Part shown: positions 11,763 through 23,090 of the stretch, one piece after another | Layout of the letters: each line of letters opens with the position of its first letter | Position numbering within the stretch: position 1 is the first letter of the stretch | Assembly (NCBI GenBank): GCA_914767715.1 | Contig: OU612071.1 | Location: 20,270,948 to 20,334,947 of the forward strand | Direction of reading: 5' to 3' | Source of the DNA: Membranipora membranacea | Lineage: Eukaryota > Bryozoa > Gymnolaemata > Cheilostomatida > Membraniporidae | Length of the DNA: 64,000 bases | Notes under the pieces: generated by a model | Databases searched by the model: none | Seen by the model: the letters and a program-made list of their open reading frames with translations, nothing else | What the model was told of the DNA's origin: nothing | Translations under genes and position numbers: made by a program

Positions 11763-13196
11763 CCGAAGGCATCGCAGTGTCAGGTGAGCCCAAAAATGTC
11801 TGTTTTTTCTTTGCAGTAACTCTTTTGCAGGAGTTCGTCTCCTTGGGCATATTTTGAGATTACAAGAATAAATGTTCATTGATTATACAACTTCCCATAG
11901 TTTTCTCATAAGTGAGTGTCTCACCTTGTCACTCCATCACTATTTTAGTTTGGGGAGTAAACCAAACCAAAAAAGTAGCCCCTGTGCTAAGGCTAGAGTG
12001 TGTCAAATGTACAAAATATTAATATTTTAAATCAATCAATAATTATTTAAATTGTAGGTACTTAGCTGTAAACACCTCACACAGACTCTAATTCCAGCGT
12101 TTGCCTCACCCTCGATCTGTGGTCTAATAGGCACACCAGATGATACCTTGGGGGTCACTGCTCATTTTATAGATGATTGGAAGCCTGTCAGTGCTACACT
12201 TACTTGTCCTCGCTTCTGTTGAAGACACACTGGTGAGTGTAATTTATTTAAAAGTTTTCGGTAATCACAAGCTACTCCTTGTGTCATGAAATGAAGGGAG
12301 TTAAGTATGCCGTAAATGGGCATCTTGCTACTCATGCCAGGTAAGACCAGTGCCTCTTGATCAGCTAATCTGGATACTTGTGGCATTGATAAATAAAAAA
12401 GTACCACTACTATACCACCTCACTGCCAACAAAACTCTCTGGTGATGGGAATTGTGTTCATCATAGAAATGTGTTCCGTCTATTGGTGTTCATCAACAAA
12501 GGCTTTTTTCTGCATGAATACAGATTCACAGTTGTCCCTTTTGTTCCATTGAAAAAATCTTGGCCAAATACAATTATACAATTATATGGATAAATGTAAA
12601 ATATCTTGATTAGTTTTTGGTCAGCCAGCTGCACCAGTTAATTTACATCAGCTCCTGATAAAGTTACGGATTCTCAATGTGCTGCCTGCTCTGGTGAGCT
12701 CTGGATTTTAACACTTCTAGTCCCTAGTTACTATTAACGTGGTTAGGCCAGAGACTGTAGATAACTCAAACGTATAGGATCTTAGTCTGTCAGCACATTT
12801 TAAGCATATTCCAATACTTAGGTAATTTGGGTTGTGACATGAGAAAGCTCTTGTTGTTTTGTATCGGTTCTGATTAGTGCCTTTCTCATGATGGCTACTC
12901 TACGTCATAACCTCATTCATGTCTTGCACAGTGATACCAATCATCTGAATATGTGCATCGTACACACACATACACACTTGTCCCTAGCCTTGCACCTGTT
13001 CCCTTGCTGCTACCATGCTACATAACATGCTGTATAAATAAAGTGTTCAACGGGTTTCTAACAATATTACGCGTTTTGATATGCATATTATCTATCCTGA
13101 TTGGTGTAATATTTGCTCCATTCTCCTTGCCAATGTTGGTACTTGCAGGCATTTACAAAAAATCTATTATGATGTTTATTTGTGACAGAAAATACT
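11763..13196. other. Non-coding stretch
   Basis: No supported gene. The open frame at 12953-13324 is discussed among rejected items because it runs into duplicated non-coding DNA. Confidence 0.4.
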
Positions 13197-14890
13197 GGAA
13201 CCTGAATCTCAAAACCAATGAAAGCCATCTTAGTAAGACTCATCCTTATGTGGAGTGTTGGTGTTCAGTTAGAGGGTATACGTCAGTCCTTCCTCTGTCC
13301 TATACTGTGACTGTTAGTGAATGATTAGGCAGTGCCAGGAGGTGTGCAAACAGGTAAAGCTATTCACCTGACTTCATGCTATGGTAAAAGCCTTCAGTAA
13401 GATGCTTTAACTACAGGCCTACAGCAGTAAGACCAAATTATGTCACAAGTAATTTGAGTGAGACCCGAACTCCCTGGTGAGACCTAGGACTTTTTAGTAC
13501 CCTCACATTACTTGTGAAGTTATTCCCACATGGGAAAAAAGAAGACAACTTCCAAAGATCAGTTAGCCCTTTTCCACTTCAGTAATGTTGTTAAAAGTGG
13601 TCGCCTCAAACGGAATGTGAATTATTATAGCAATAGAATGCTTCAGCTCCATTCTTAACACCTGCTGTCTTTTTCAGGTGGAGGCACTTGTTAGTGTTGC
13701 ACAGTACCCCAGCTACACTGGTATTCTGGTTGGAACAAAAAACTCTACATCGTCCTATGGAGACTGATAATGATGATCAGATATAAACTGTGCATTGCCT
13801 ACGGTGAGTAGCTCTGAGGTGATAGGAATGTTACTTCGAACCTCAAACTCAAACGCTATTGTGTCTAATATTGCAGTTTTCCTGGGTGACCTAAGCACCT
13901 TATATGGAACAAGTATGTTGCCCACTCTATAATACTGTGTCAGGTCGATAAAAGCAAATCACTGTTGCTTCGTGACTATCGTGTTATTACATCTCGCTTA
14001 GACTGTTGAAAGAGGTGAGAATAATATAATGATCAACCTGGATGGTCAACTCATAGTTTGCAGTTTAACACATATCTATCATGTTGTGCAGTATATGTAT
14101 ATACCACTAAGAAGGTGATTATATTGGAGTCGACCATATATACATTTCTTATTTATTATCAGTGTCTACTATTTTAAATCCGATGGAGATTTTTTTGCCA
14201 GCCACCATATGATTATGGTTATTTTACAGCGAGGAAGCCAGTAACCTATCCTATCAATGTGTACTGTATGAGACGCCCACAGCGGCTGTGTAGACTTGTA
14301 CGTGTTACCCGTCACAGCTCGGTGTCCTCCAGTCCAGGTGAGTTATGTCCAGTAAGACCAGAGAACGTAGATAATTTATGTTCTCTGGTTGGACTGGTAG
14401 GCCTATGGCTTATACTAAGTTTAATCCAGTTTGCCTGCATTCTCAGTTTCTCCCTCTTAACTGAACATCTGCCGTCGTTAGAGGTGGAGGCTGCGAAACT
14501 GAGAATGCAGAACTAGAAGGGGATTTTGTACTGTTGTCGTTAACATTTCTGCCCTTAAAAAGTGTGACATAGTGTTGCCTCAGACTTCTTCTGTCACTCG
14601 GGGAAAGTGTGCCAATTGAATTCTATTTAGCTCAGAGATGACAAGTTGAGCCTTCAATCTCAGTATTGTCACCTAATGGGCAAATTATTTGCACAAACTA
14701 GCAACAAAGTATTTATCTGCCATCTATTTCGGTCCCACTTGTTGACACTCAGTTTTTGCAGATACTCCACCCACTCCCAACTTAGGGGACAATGTTAAGA
14801 CTGAGCCTTATTTTGTTATCTTTGAGAATTCAATTGGCACCTTCTTCCCTGGGTGGCAGCAGAAGTAGGTTTTCATCTTTACTGCAAAGT
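13197..14890 (+). repeat. Segmental duplication, copy 2 (partner 8703-10590)
   Basis: Collinear diverged copy. It preserves exon-like segments: after TGTCTTTTTCAG an open frame starts VEALVSVAQYPSYTGILVG and stops 12 codons later, and at 14259 a frame reading MYCMRRPQRLCRLVRVTRHS ends near a GTGAGT donor. The corresponding segments in copy 1 contain stops. These may be old exons of an unrecognised gene or of a non-coding RNA. Confidence 0.7.
14435..14510 (+). repeat. Hairpin inside duplication copy 2
   Basis: CTGCATTCTCAGTTT (14435-14449) is perfectly complementary to AAACTGAGAATGCAG (14496-14510). It lies at the position equivalent to the hairpin at 10035-10146. Confidence 0.75.
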
Positions 14891-15059
14891 AAAAGTCAAG
14901 TTTAGTACGGGTTATCCCCTCATTTAATAGTGGAGGACGAGTCTATATTGTTGGTTTTCAATAGCAGTTCTTGGACAAATATACCAGGAGGGTGTGCTTC
15001 ACGCTTAAACCTTTTGTGCATACCTCCTCACACCCTTGCTATAGTTTTTTTTATCTCCT

Positions 15060-15460
15060 CATCAAACTACTCCTGGTTTTTTACCGTTCAATCTTTTTTT
15101 GTACACCCGAATGTGTCTGCTGTGAAAGAGAAGCTATTCTGTCTGGCTGACATCTTGGCTCCTCCATCAGCTTCTTTATATTGAAGAAGCCTCTTTTTTT
15201 TCTCATATCAAGCTATGATGCCTTTTTTTTGTCAGGAAGCTCAGTCGGTCTCAGACATTAATGATTAATCCCCTCAGCCTTATATCGTCAATTTGTGCAA
15301 TTAAAAAATCCTTATTGTGCCGAGATCCATCCTCAGCCTTACCCCGATAATCTCAGTCATCGTTTCTTAAGTTCCACACTTACATTGTTGCAGTTGCTTG
15401 TGTTGGTCTCGGTGATTGTGATCTTGATCACATCGCTTTTTTCTTTTTCCAAAGATTGAT
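15060..15460 (-). repeat. Diverged copy of a segment also at 22310-22640 and 25800-26800
   Basis: Shares GTCTGGCTGA, TTTATATTGA.G.AGCCT and a downstream stretch with TTCCACACTTA.ATTGTT.CAGTTG with the two other copies, in the same order. On the minus strand the other copies look like old exons (short frames starting MSG). This copy is the most decayed. Confidence 0.6.
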
Positions 15461-16102
15461 TTGATTAGACTTATTTTAGCTCATTGTCTGCATTTTTATT
15501 TTTTCTGAGCTGAGTATTAGTTACCAGGATGCTAACCTATTTTCGAGATTTTTGTTTCATCGATCTCGATGAAAAATGAGATCATAGCATATGAATGAAA
15601 GCAAAACAGCCAAATCTCACCACTTGTTAGTAATAAGACAACCATTATTTAGCTGTAATTTGAAATTTCAATGTCCAGAGTCCTTGTTTTTAAAACAGTC
15701 ATCATCAAGTTGATCCGTTTGATTGTATTGTCAGAGCAACATTAGCTATCCAATTGTGAAGCGTCAAATATAGTAGGTAGTGAAAATTAATTCCAAAACA
15801 TGGTATGTAATAATCCTGATACACTGATACTAAAAATAATCTTGAGGAAATGAAAGTCAATAAGAGAGTCATACTACTAAAGAACAGAACATAGAGAAGC
15901 TAATCTCTTCAAAGCCATAACAAGGTGAATAGAGAACGACCTTCAAGTTGGAGATAAAAATGTTTTACCTAAAGGAGAAATTATATCGCTCGAGTCATGT
16001 CGATAAAATGTAGTTTTATACCAGCACATAATAATAAAATGTTTTCTCATAAAATTCGAATTGAGACCAGATGCATTTAATATAGAAGTGAAATAGTTAT
16101 CA

Positions 16103-16192
16103 AGTCAAAATTTCAGAGTTGTTTGGAGATCTGTCAGCAACTCATAAAGTCAAAATTTCAGAGTTGTTTGGAGATCTGTCAGCAACTCATAA
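16103..16192. repeat. 45-bp perfect tandem duplication
   Basis: AGTCAAAATTTCAGAGTTGT plus the following 25 bp occurs twice head to tail with no difference. Confidence 0.9.
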
Positions 16193-16289
16193 AAACAATT
16201 ATCAATTATAATTATCAAGTTGTAAAATTTCAGAAATAAAAATTACATAATCTATAAAATGGTCCCATGCACTATCTTTGCCCTCGTTC

Positions 16290-17050
16290 CTGAACCCAAC
16301 AGCCATTGCAGTTTTGGCATTGTACGCTTATGCCCAAAACTGATCCTTTTGTCATGTACATGTACATGTGGGACTTTTCTAGAGTGCTGTCAGTAGTTGG
16401 GCAGACCTCTCACTTAATACCGGCTTCTTTGTGGGGTTATAAAACCGTCCTGCTGCTGTGTCAGTTTGGCAGCGAGCGATGCTGGGGCAGATGGTGTGAT
16501 CACCCTGGTAGTGTTTGATACAGTTGACAAAAGCTCTACCGAAATTTTCTGCACTTCCATTAGAATTCTTCAGGCAGAATTCTGCATGTACTCTGATAGT
16601 ATGGGGCTTGTCATCGAGCTCATTGTGCCATGTCCGTCCATGGCCTCGTTTTGGCCCCTTAGAGATGTTCTGTAAGGATTTTTCTAGCTGCTTTAATCCA
16701 TGCCAGTAGACCAGCTGGTTTAAGGTCTCTGGGTGCTCCTCTCTTACATACTTGCTGATGATAACGTTATTGTCATGGCAGTGCTTGGCGATTGAGATAT
16801 GTTGTGCCTTTAGCTAGTTATATATGCTAACTGTTCCTAGTTTTTCGTGTCTCTGTGCTACAGGGTCATCCTCAGATGTTACAGTCTTGAAAGCGACAAC
16901 CTTTATAGCGTTATTTCCGATATATGAAATGTCAGTTTGTCTAGAGTTTTTACGTGTCCTGTGTCATGCATCAGTCGGAATATCTATTGCTTGTTTCCTG
17001 TCCCCGCTCTCTTTGGTAAGAGCACTGCTGACACATTTAGCAGTTGCATG
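16290..17050 (-). pseudogene. Decayed DDE-type transposase
   Basis: Three reading frames of the minus strand hold consecutive pieces of one protein. About 16800-16960 reads KNSRQTDISYIGNNAIKVV and DDPVAQRHEKLGT; about 16535-16780 reads DNNVIISKYVREEHPETLNQ and VYWHGLKQLEKSLQNISKG; about 16380-16530 reads FVNCIKHYQGDHTICPS. These resemble a transposase family common in invertebrate genomes, in which a D-x-N/H motif is followed by an invariant WH.xK segment, then a Cys-rich block. Stops and frameshifts separate the pieces (a stop near 16540 and one near 16380). No intron is needed. Its 5' end abuts the 327-bp repeat at 17101. Family from memory of motif pattern; exact superfamily uncertain. Confidence 0.6.
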
Positions 17051-17100
17051 AAGAATAAAATATTAAATATATTATCAATCTATCATTGTCTACTGGGTAA

Positions 17101-17427
17101 GATCAAAGATTAACATCATTATAATATATAATTTTGTATAACTGGACTTACTGTCTGAACATTAAGTTTAATCAACTTTGATAATACTCGAGTTACTGAG
17201 TGACACATTTTTAAAACCAGTATATACTTACCTCGCCAAATGACTGAATGTTGGCATGGAGCACAAAACCATTCTTTGTTGTAAATTCATCATAATGTAT
17301 CTTCTTCAATTTCTGCTCCGTCTTGGAGTGTGAGGGTGAGAGGCTGATCAATGATTAGTTTCTCACCGGCTGTAAAAAGACGATAAAAAAAGGTTACAAG
17401 TGTAGCATTTATGAATTGCACGCACTG
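17101..17427 (-). repeat. Direct repeat copy 1, containing a duplicated exon of the DUF6589 gene
   Basis: This 327-bp block is about 96% identical by eye to 20059-20388 in the same orientation. The shared part covers intron, an exon ending in a GTAAGT donor (peptide ending IHYDEFTTKNGFVLHANIQS) and more intron. Here it sits at the 3' end of the DUF6589 gene, downstream in gene orientation, so the last ~20 codons of the terminal reading frame (to 17363) are read out of copied intron sequence. The copies differ by a 3-bp indel inside the exon, which keeps the frame. Confidence 0.85.
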
Positions 17428-20304
17428 ACACGTTATCACCACCTGGCTGGAAACGACTCTTACTCAACTGTCGATAATAGTTTCTGATCCGACAGAGTGC
17501 AATGCGCTCGGTGAGCCATTCGCGCATGCTCTTGCCATTAACGCCACCTGCCAGGTTCCTGGTGATATTAGTTAGTGCTGGTGAGTGAGCCCTGACCCCT
17601 TCTCTATTAAGCAGATTAGCTTGGGCATATAGCTCGGTGAGAGCCTTTACATCACCTTCTGTCAGTCCCGGTCTTTTTCCAGCTTGGGAGCCATGATATC
17701 CGAGCTCTTTGTCAAGTGACTGAATCATGGTGTCAATGCGGTGTCGACCCTTGCTAATTCTGTCAAGGTGTGCCTGAGTGAATTGTCCACGATATGTTTT
17801 GAGGAGTTCTTTAAACATCCTGTTCTCATGTTCAAGCTGTTAAAATACAAAAATAATGCATATAACATGAGATTAAGCAGATTGTGAGGTACGATCATCA
17901 AGGACAGCGAGTGGCCATTTAGTCGGCTCACTCTATTCTCACGTCTGGTAATGTAATGGTTTGATGTTTGCAAACAGGGAACTTGTTTTCCATTGGTTGC
18001 AGCTGACTGGAGCAAATAGCACCTTGGCGATTCAAAACTACTCACCTGGAGGTCTAGTGGGATGTTTGTATCTGGTTTGTGATAAGCGTTGAAGAATCGG
18101 TTCCAGATTAGCCGTGTGCTCAGGTCTGTGGGGAGGATATATGACTGTAATATCGTTTCCAGAATGCCACAGCCATATTTAAAACTGCCATTTGCCTTGA
18201 ACAGTAGATACATAAACCTGCAGAAAGTAAATCACAAGTTGTGACGAGAACACCGGGCAAAGTTATCCTGGGTGTTCATTGTTGAAAGTTTCAAAATTAT
18301 CAAAGGTTATTTTATCACAACGATCAATCCAATCGATAAACTTATAATAATCAATTTTTAACTCTACATTTTTGGATTAAAACTAATGGTGTGGTGTGGC
18401 TGACACTTTTGAGATGAGTCTATTTATGTAAATTCCTGACATACTTACTTATAGAGAAGAATGACAATGTTACCATTACCAAGTTGAATTGCTCTGTTGT
18501 GAATGCCACGGATAAGGCCGATGGTGATCACAGCACATGAATATGTGAATACTGAATCCTTTTCTTCTACCATCATCAGCTGGTCTGGATGTTCTTTTAT
18601 GTGATGCTTTTGGAGGTTCTTGCGACTTGAGTGCTTCCGGGAGCAGTGAATGCATCTGTAAACAAGTCAAAGATAATGATGTTGATCTTCTATTGCCACA
18701 GGTCAAAATACGGTGCATGAACTGTTTTTTTGGAGTACTCCCCAATGATGGCACGATGACTCAATCATTAAGTGTCCGGCTATCAATCAGGAGTTCGAAC
18801 CCCACCCCTGGACTAAGGGAGCTTTGCTGGCTTTTCCATTTCAAGATATATACATACACACATACACACATACACACATTTAGGCACATACAAATATACA
18901 TCCATTCACACTATTATGCTTGAGAAGCGGTGTGGGCCAACGCCTCTCCTCAGATTGCACTCACTATTAGGATTGCAGGCCCTCAAAAAAGCCCCCTCTT
19001 TCCAACTCCTTCCACAACACACTCTTGCAAGGAAGCTCATCGTAAAACAAAATTCCCAGTTTTCCAATATTTAATATATTATGTATAATCACCTTATCTT
19101 GCCAGTGTCGTTTAGATCGGGGAATGTAATGTCAACAACTTTGTCACAGTCTGCTCTGCAGCTTCTCTCACAGATTCTGAATCAGTATCAGAGCAATCTG
19201 TTTCTAGCAAAGTCATGGACAGGCCCTGTAGCGCAGCTAAAGGTATTGGAAACAAATAAATATTATTCGGCGTCGACAATTGCACATTATTCGTAGAGAG
19301 GCCTTGAAGAAAAAATAAAGACGGTCTATACACCACATTACTTCTGCTGCAGGTTACACTTAAGGTAGCTGAAAAAAATTTAGGTACACATAGAAAAGCC
19401 CTGTTCTTTGGCATGGTCTCTTGGGTCTATTTTTTACTTACCATTATTGAGATAGGCCGTGTAAACATTGTCATATAGTGCCCCACAGCCATAATACTTC
19501 TTGCAAGGATCAGCTACCACATTCTTGGCGTTCAGATAGTCCTTGGCATGTGCCAATGAGCCAACAGACGGTTGGGATTCTCCCTGTCGACACAAATATG
19601 ATACACATTAAACGCTATACCATCCATCACTTCCTTATTTCCTCTATAGGTTGTTCATTTCATAAAATCAGAGTGGGTAATATACCCATGGAAGTAATAT
19701 AAAGTTTTATCAGGATTGTACTTTTACTTTGCTCCTCTTGTTCTGCATTTATAGACAGAACTTACGTTATGCATCTCTGATGGAGCGTGACACCTCACAA
19801 GCACATCACAGCTTTGTATTTTTTGCACAAATGTGCACCAAAACCTTTGCTCAACTTACACTAAACAAAACCTTGTAGCCCATTTTGAGAAAATTCATTT
19901 GGACATGGAAATCCGCTATCCCCATCACCAGACCTTCCAAACGATCAGTAGCTGTCTTGCCGCCACTTTGTGAGCTGATGACCATCTGCCCTCTCTCGAA
20001 CGAGAGATAGTCTCCTGGTAAATAAATCAGAATGGAATTAATAATGTTTATTTAATTGGATCAAAGATTAACATCATTATAATATATAATTTTGTATAAT
20101 TGGACTTACTGTCTGAACATTAAGTTTAATCAACTTGGATAATACTTGAGATACTGAGTAACACATTTTTAAAACCAGAATATACTTACCTCGCCAAATG
20201 ACTGAATGTTGGCATGGAGCACAAAACCATTCTTTGTTGTAAATTCATCATAATGTATCTTCGTCAATTTCTGCTCCTTCTTGTGTGAGTGTGAGGGTGA
20301 GAGG
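17363..20304 (-). CDS. Multi-exon DUF6589-domain gene with a C2H2 zinc finger
   Basis: Role unknown; DUF6589 is widespread in fungi and invertebrates and often multicopy. Exons in transcription order: 20304-20190, 20014-19872, 19583-19442, 19236-19093, 18655-18449, 18217-18046 and 17836-17363, all with GT/AG borders. The second reads GDYLSFERGQMV; the third HAKDYLNAKNVVADPCKKYY. The fifth holds a C-x2-C-x12-H-x4-H finger (CIHCSRKHSSRK...HIKEH). The last three join in phase and read YLLFKANGSFKYGCGILETI, LIWNRFFNAYHKPDTNIPLD and then HENRMFKELLKTYRGQ, the typical DUF6589 C-terminal pattern of LIWNR...NIPLDL..EH.N. Odd points: the first and second exons differ by one nucleotide of phase, and the fourth must change frame internally or use a later acceptor. 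Its last codons come from duplicated intron. Either recently broken or my exon borders are slightly wrong. The 5' end is not found. Confidence 0.7.
18730..18900 (+). mobile_element. Possible tRNA-derived SINE with a simple-repeat tail
   Basis: A box-B-like GAGTTCGAACCCC follows, at suitable distance, a box-A-like TGGCACGATGACTC, giving a tRNA-like head. It ends in a (CATACA)n tract. It lies in the intron between two DUF6589 exons. No second copy was seen in the window to prove it. Confidence 0.4.
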
Positions 20305-20388
20305 CTGATCAATGATTAGTTTCTCACCAGCTGTAAAAAGACGATAAAAAAAGGTTACAAGTGTAGCATTTATGAATTGCACGTACTG
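20059..20388 (-). repeat. Direct repeat copy 2 (original position within the DUF6589 gene)
   Basis: 330 bp, nearly identical to 17101-17427. The exon here (20190-20304) reads KIHYDEFTTKNGFVLHANIQ just upstream of the GDYLSFERG exon, which makes this the likely parental copy. Confidence 0.85.
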
Positions 20389-20840
20389 TTAATGACAAAA
20401 TACATATCTTCAACCCATCTTACCTAGTCTTTGGGGACAGCAAATCTATCAATTTGAAAATTTATGTAAGTGGAGATATAAAAAAGGTAGAACTTAATTT
20501 TTTTTCAATTTTAACACTGTGTCTAACCTTATAGTAATAAATGGTCAAAGGTTCGTGCCTTCACTGTCTTTTTTGTCCCTCCAAAGGTAACAGTAACTAT
20601 AGCCATGGTAACAATCTGTGAAAAAGAAAAAACAATTTTATTGTACTTGACTGCTTACAGTTTAAAACGCATTGGAATCAACAGTCTCTCCCCGACAGGG
20701 TATATTGATAGAGAAGTACAGTCAGTTTCAGAGCCTGGTACTATCAGATTGTAGTGAGATTAAGGCTCGGTGACTTCAAAGGCGCGAAGGTAATCGAAGG
20801 ATAAGATCTCTTACAGTTCCCCAAATGTAACCCACAGCGA

Positions 20841-21080
20841 TCACATTTCTAATATCTTGCTGTTTTTTATAAACTCTAGTAATTCCAGGTACCCTCCAAT
20901 CAGCTCCCATACAAGAACATGGTTTTTCTTGTACTTAGCACCTTCAATTTCCACATTTTCACTGCAGTAAATAATGTCATCATCATCAAGTACTGGGTAC
21001 TGCTGCTTAACTAGCACCCTAAGTTGGCGTAATAAAAAAAGTCTTGAATTGCAATTAGATTTAATATAATACAAAAACAC
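20841..21080 (-). CDS. Unrecognised coding fragment with a YxxxHVLVWE motif
   Basis: An open frame reads LRVLVKQQYPVLDDDDIIYC followed by EIEGAKYKKNHVLVWELIGG, then stops. The pattern (acidic stretch, short strand, G-x-x-Y-x-x-x-x-V-L-V, then a hydrophobic strand) resembles the C-terminal segment of some uncharacterised invertebrate proteins that carry zinc fingers, but I cannot name the family. It lies about 540 bp upstream of the first located DUF6589 exon on the same strand, so it could be the end of a separate gene or an upstream element. Confidence 0.4.
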   Translation of the reverse strand: MFLYYIKSNCNSRLFLLRQLRVLVKQQYPVLDDDDIIYCSENVEIEGAKYKKNHVLVWELIGGYLELLEFIKNSKILEM

Positions 21081-21273
21081 TTGTAAAAATACATGAGAAG
21101 ATAGATTAAGAGTTTCATCGCTACTTCACTGTCACAGAAAGACCTCTGGTCATAAATTACTAGATTCTTTCTAAGAAAAAAAACACCAATATCAACATTA
21201 TCCCATCAGGTAATGGTACCATGCACACCGAGAATTATTACAAAGGAAATTCTCTTACCCGAGCATAGCTTAC

Positions 21274-21417
21274 CGGAATCGCGCTGTAGTCTGCTTCATA
21301 AAGCTTTTTCCTTGACTAGGATGGGTCCTGGCAATTCGGAGGAGCAAACTTTGTAAGCCTGTCTTCTGGCCACCAGACAGGGGCACTAGACATCATCGCC
21401 CACAATTGTCCAGAACC
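21274..21417 (-). pseudogene. Broken exon with a WWPED motif
   Basis: The minus strand reads PVWWPEDRLTKFAPPNCQDP, then a TAG stop (21316-21318), then SRKKLYEADYSAIP, ending at a GTAAGC donor (21272-21273). The match of coding-like text on both sides of the stop and the donor suggests a real exon with a nonsense change. WWP-containing segments occur in uncharacterised invertebrate proteins; not identified further. Confidence 0.4.
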
Positions 21418-21679
21418 TTTGTCTGGACAAACCAAATGAGGAAAAATTGCTTGTCGCTGCCTCAGTTTCTTTTATTAGTCAAGAATAACTTGTCTTAGTT
21501 ATACATATCTGAAGGCATTGAATAGCACACATATATGAAACAACGTAGATTTTTATTACAAGAGAAAGTGTCTAAAGATGAAGACATGAGGGATAAATAA
21601 AGATGTATACATTTTCCTGCTACTATAGTAGGGAGAGCCTCTTTTCCAGCTCTTTCCTAGTTTGACTACACAGGGAACC

Positions 21680-22640
21680 TATAGCATACGAAAAATCATC
21701 TTCATTCACTCCCTTCTATTCGTCTCGTCTACCTGTACCCGACTCTGTCAAAATCTTCTAGCTTTACATAGAGAATTTAAGTTACCTACTCCAACTAATG
21801 GCATTTATATTTGGAGTTTTGATGCCAGTGTGCACTTTGGGCAATTTCAAATAACATAATTATACTTGATAGGGGATAGAAATAAATAGCCTGAGATACA
21901 ACATACAGTGGTGGTTGCAAGTATTTGATTTAATTTATACATTATGAACAAAACTGGTCGGAAGAGGACAGGACTATAAAAACATAAAAAATCTAAAAAC
22001 ACACTCACCTAACCCATCACTCAAACGCATACTTCTTTTGTTAAACTCTCTTCCATAGGTCTCTATCTTTCCTCTTGAGGTATGTGAGGTATGTTGTAGC
22101 CTTCACACCCAACTCTCGCTTCACCTAAAACAAGCCAATATTATTTTTACACATATTGCAATATATATTGTGGTGATAAATGAATGTAAGTGATATTGTA
22201 TAAAAACACGTCAATCTACCGATATTCAAAGAAAGATAGGGTGGAAACACAAAATCATGATAAAAAACAACTAGCCTCCACCCGGATCTTTGATTTTTTT
22301 CTCTGTATTTTCAGGTTCAATGTTTTTTCCCACCTGAAATAGGTGAAGCTAATCGGTCTGGCTGATAACTTAGCTTCACCACCATCTGTTTTTATATTGA
22401 TGGAGCCTCTTTTTTTTTCTCCTTTCGGTTCATGCTATTTTTCTGCCATTGTCTAGGAGGTTTAGCATAAATATCACGCATCAGTTTGATATTGTCCTTT
22501 TGAGCAACAATTCTTCTGGCAGGGGATTCATCCTCAGTGTTGCCCTGTTGATCATCTTGAGGACTCGTTCATCCTTGCACCAGTTCCACACTTAGATTGT
22601 TACAGTTGACCATGTTGTTGCCACTCATATCTGTGACATG
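21680..22640 (-). repeat. Diverged segmental duplication, copy 1 (partner 25220-26800)
   Basis: Collinear landmarks with 25220 onward include CATACGAAAAATCATC, AACTCTGTCAAAAT.TTCTAGCTT, GCCAGTGTGC.CTTTG, CTGGTCGGAAGAGGACAGGA, CACCTAAAACAAGCCAATATTATT and TTTATATTGATGGAGCCT. The offset is about 3.5 kb. The 22310-22640 part is also similar to 15060-15460. The minus strand of the distal part has short coding-like text (RRIVAQKDNIKLMRDIYAKP) broken by stops. Confidence 0.75.
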
Positions 22641-22997
22641 GCCCGTCAAGTACCTATTCATTCTGGTGACGAGGAAGTCTAGTGAGTTTTTTTCCCCAGA
22701 ATTGTTGGATAAATAAGGGATAGCTTTAAAAACACAAAATGAATAAACTGGGACAGGAAAGCGATTCGAAATTTAACACCTGTGCAATTATGAAAAGATT
22801 GTCATTCATCGAAGGATGCTATTGACAATACACCTGTTTATACACCTTATATGGTAAATCTGTATTGAAACCTCCGCTGCTATCTAACTAAATGATTTAT
22901 CACCGCTATCATTCAATAATAAATGTTAACCAGGATTGTATTGCTGTATGTTTGCATGAAAATTAAGCTATGTCCTTGTGTGCATGGCAATACCTCA

Positions 22998-23090
22998 TCA
23001 TTTACTGCTTCTTGCGTGATGACTACTTTTCTGTGTCTTCAGATCTTTCTTCAGTTCCCTATTGCTCTCTATCTTAGCATCCATATGCCT
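22998..23090 (-). CDS. Possible short exon, coiled-coil-like
   Basis: After an acceptor (TTTATTGCAG) the frame reads RHMDAKIESNRELKKDLKTQ and stops 11 codons later. Charged and helical. A decayed equivalent exists near 26180-26260 in the partner duplication. Low confidence because of length. Confidence 0.25.
   Translation of the reverse strand, partial: RHMDAKIESNRELKKDLKTQKSSHHARSSK

Noticed and set aside
12953-13324. 123-codon frame with two hydrophobic stretches
   Set aside because: Its second half lies in the segmental duplication, whose other copy (from 8703) is not open in this frame; composition is that of AT-rich chance frames.
18730-18810. A genuine tRNA gene
   Set aside because: Only box A/B-like similarity; no acceptor stem or complete cloverleaf could be drawn, so a SINE head is more likely.
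20571-20627. Possible 5' exon of the DUF6589 gene (MAIVTVTFGGTKKTVKARTF)
   Set aside because: Preceded by an acceptor-like CACAG, but the frame stops before a donor and cannot be joined in phase.
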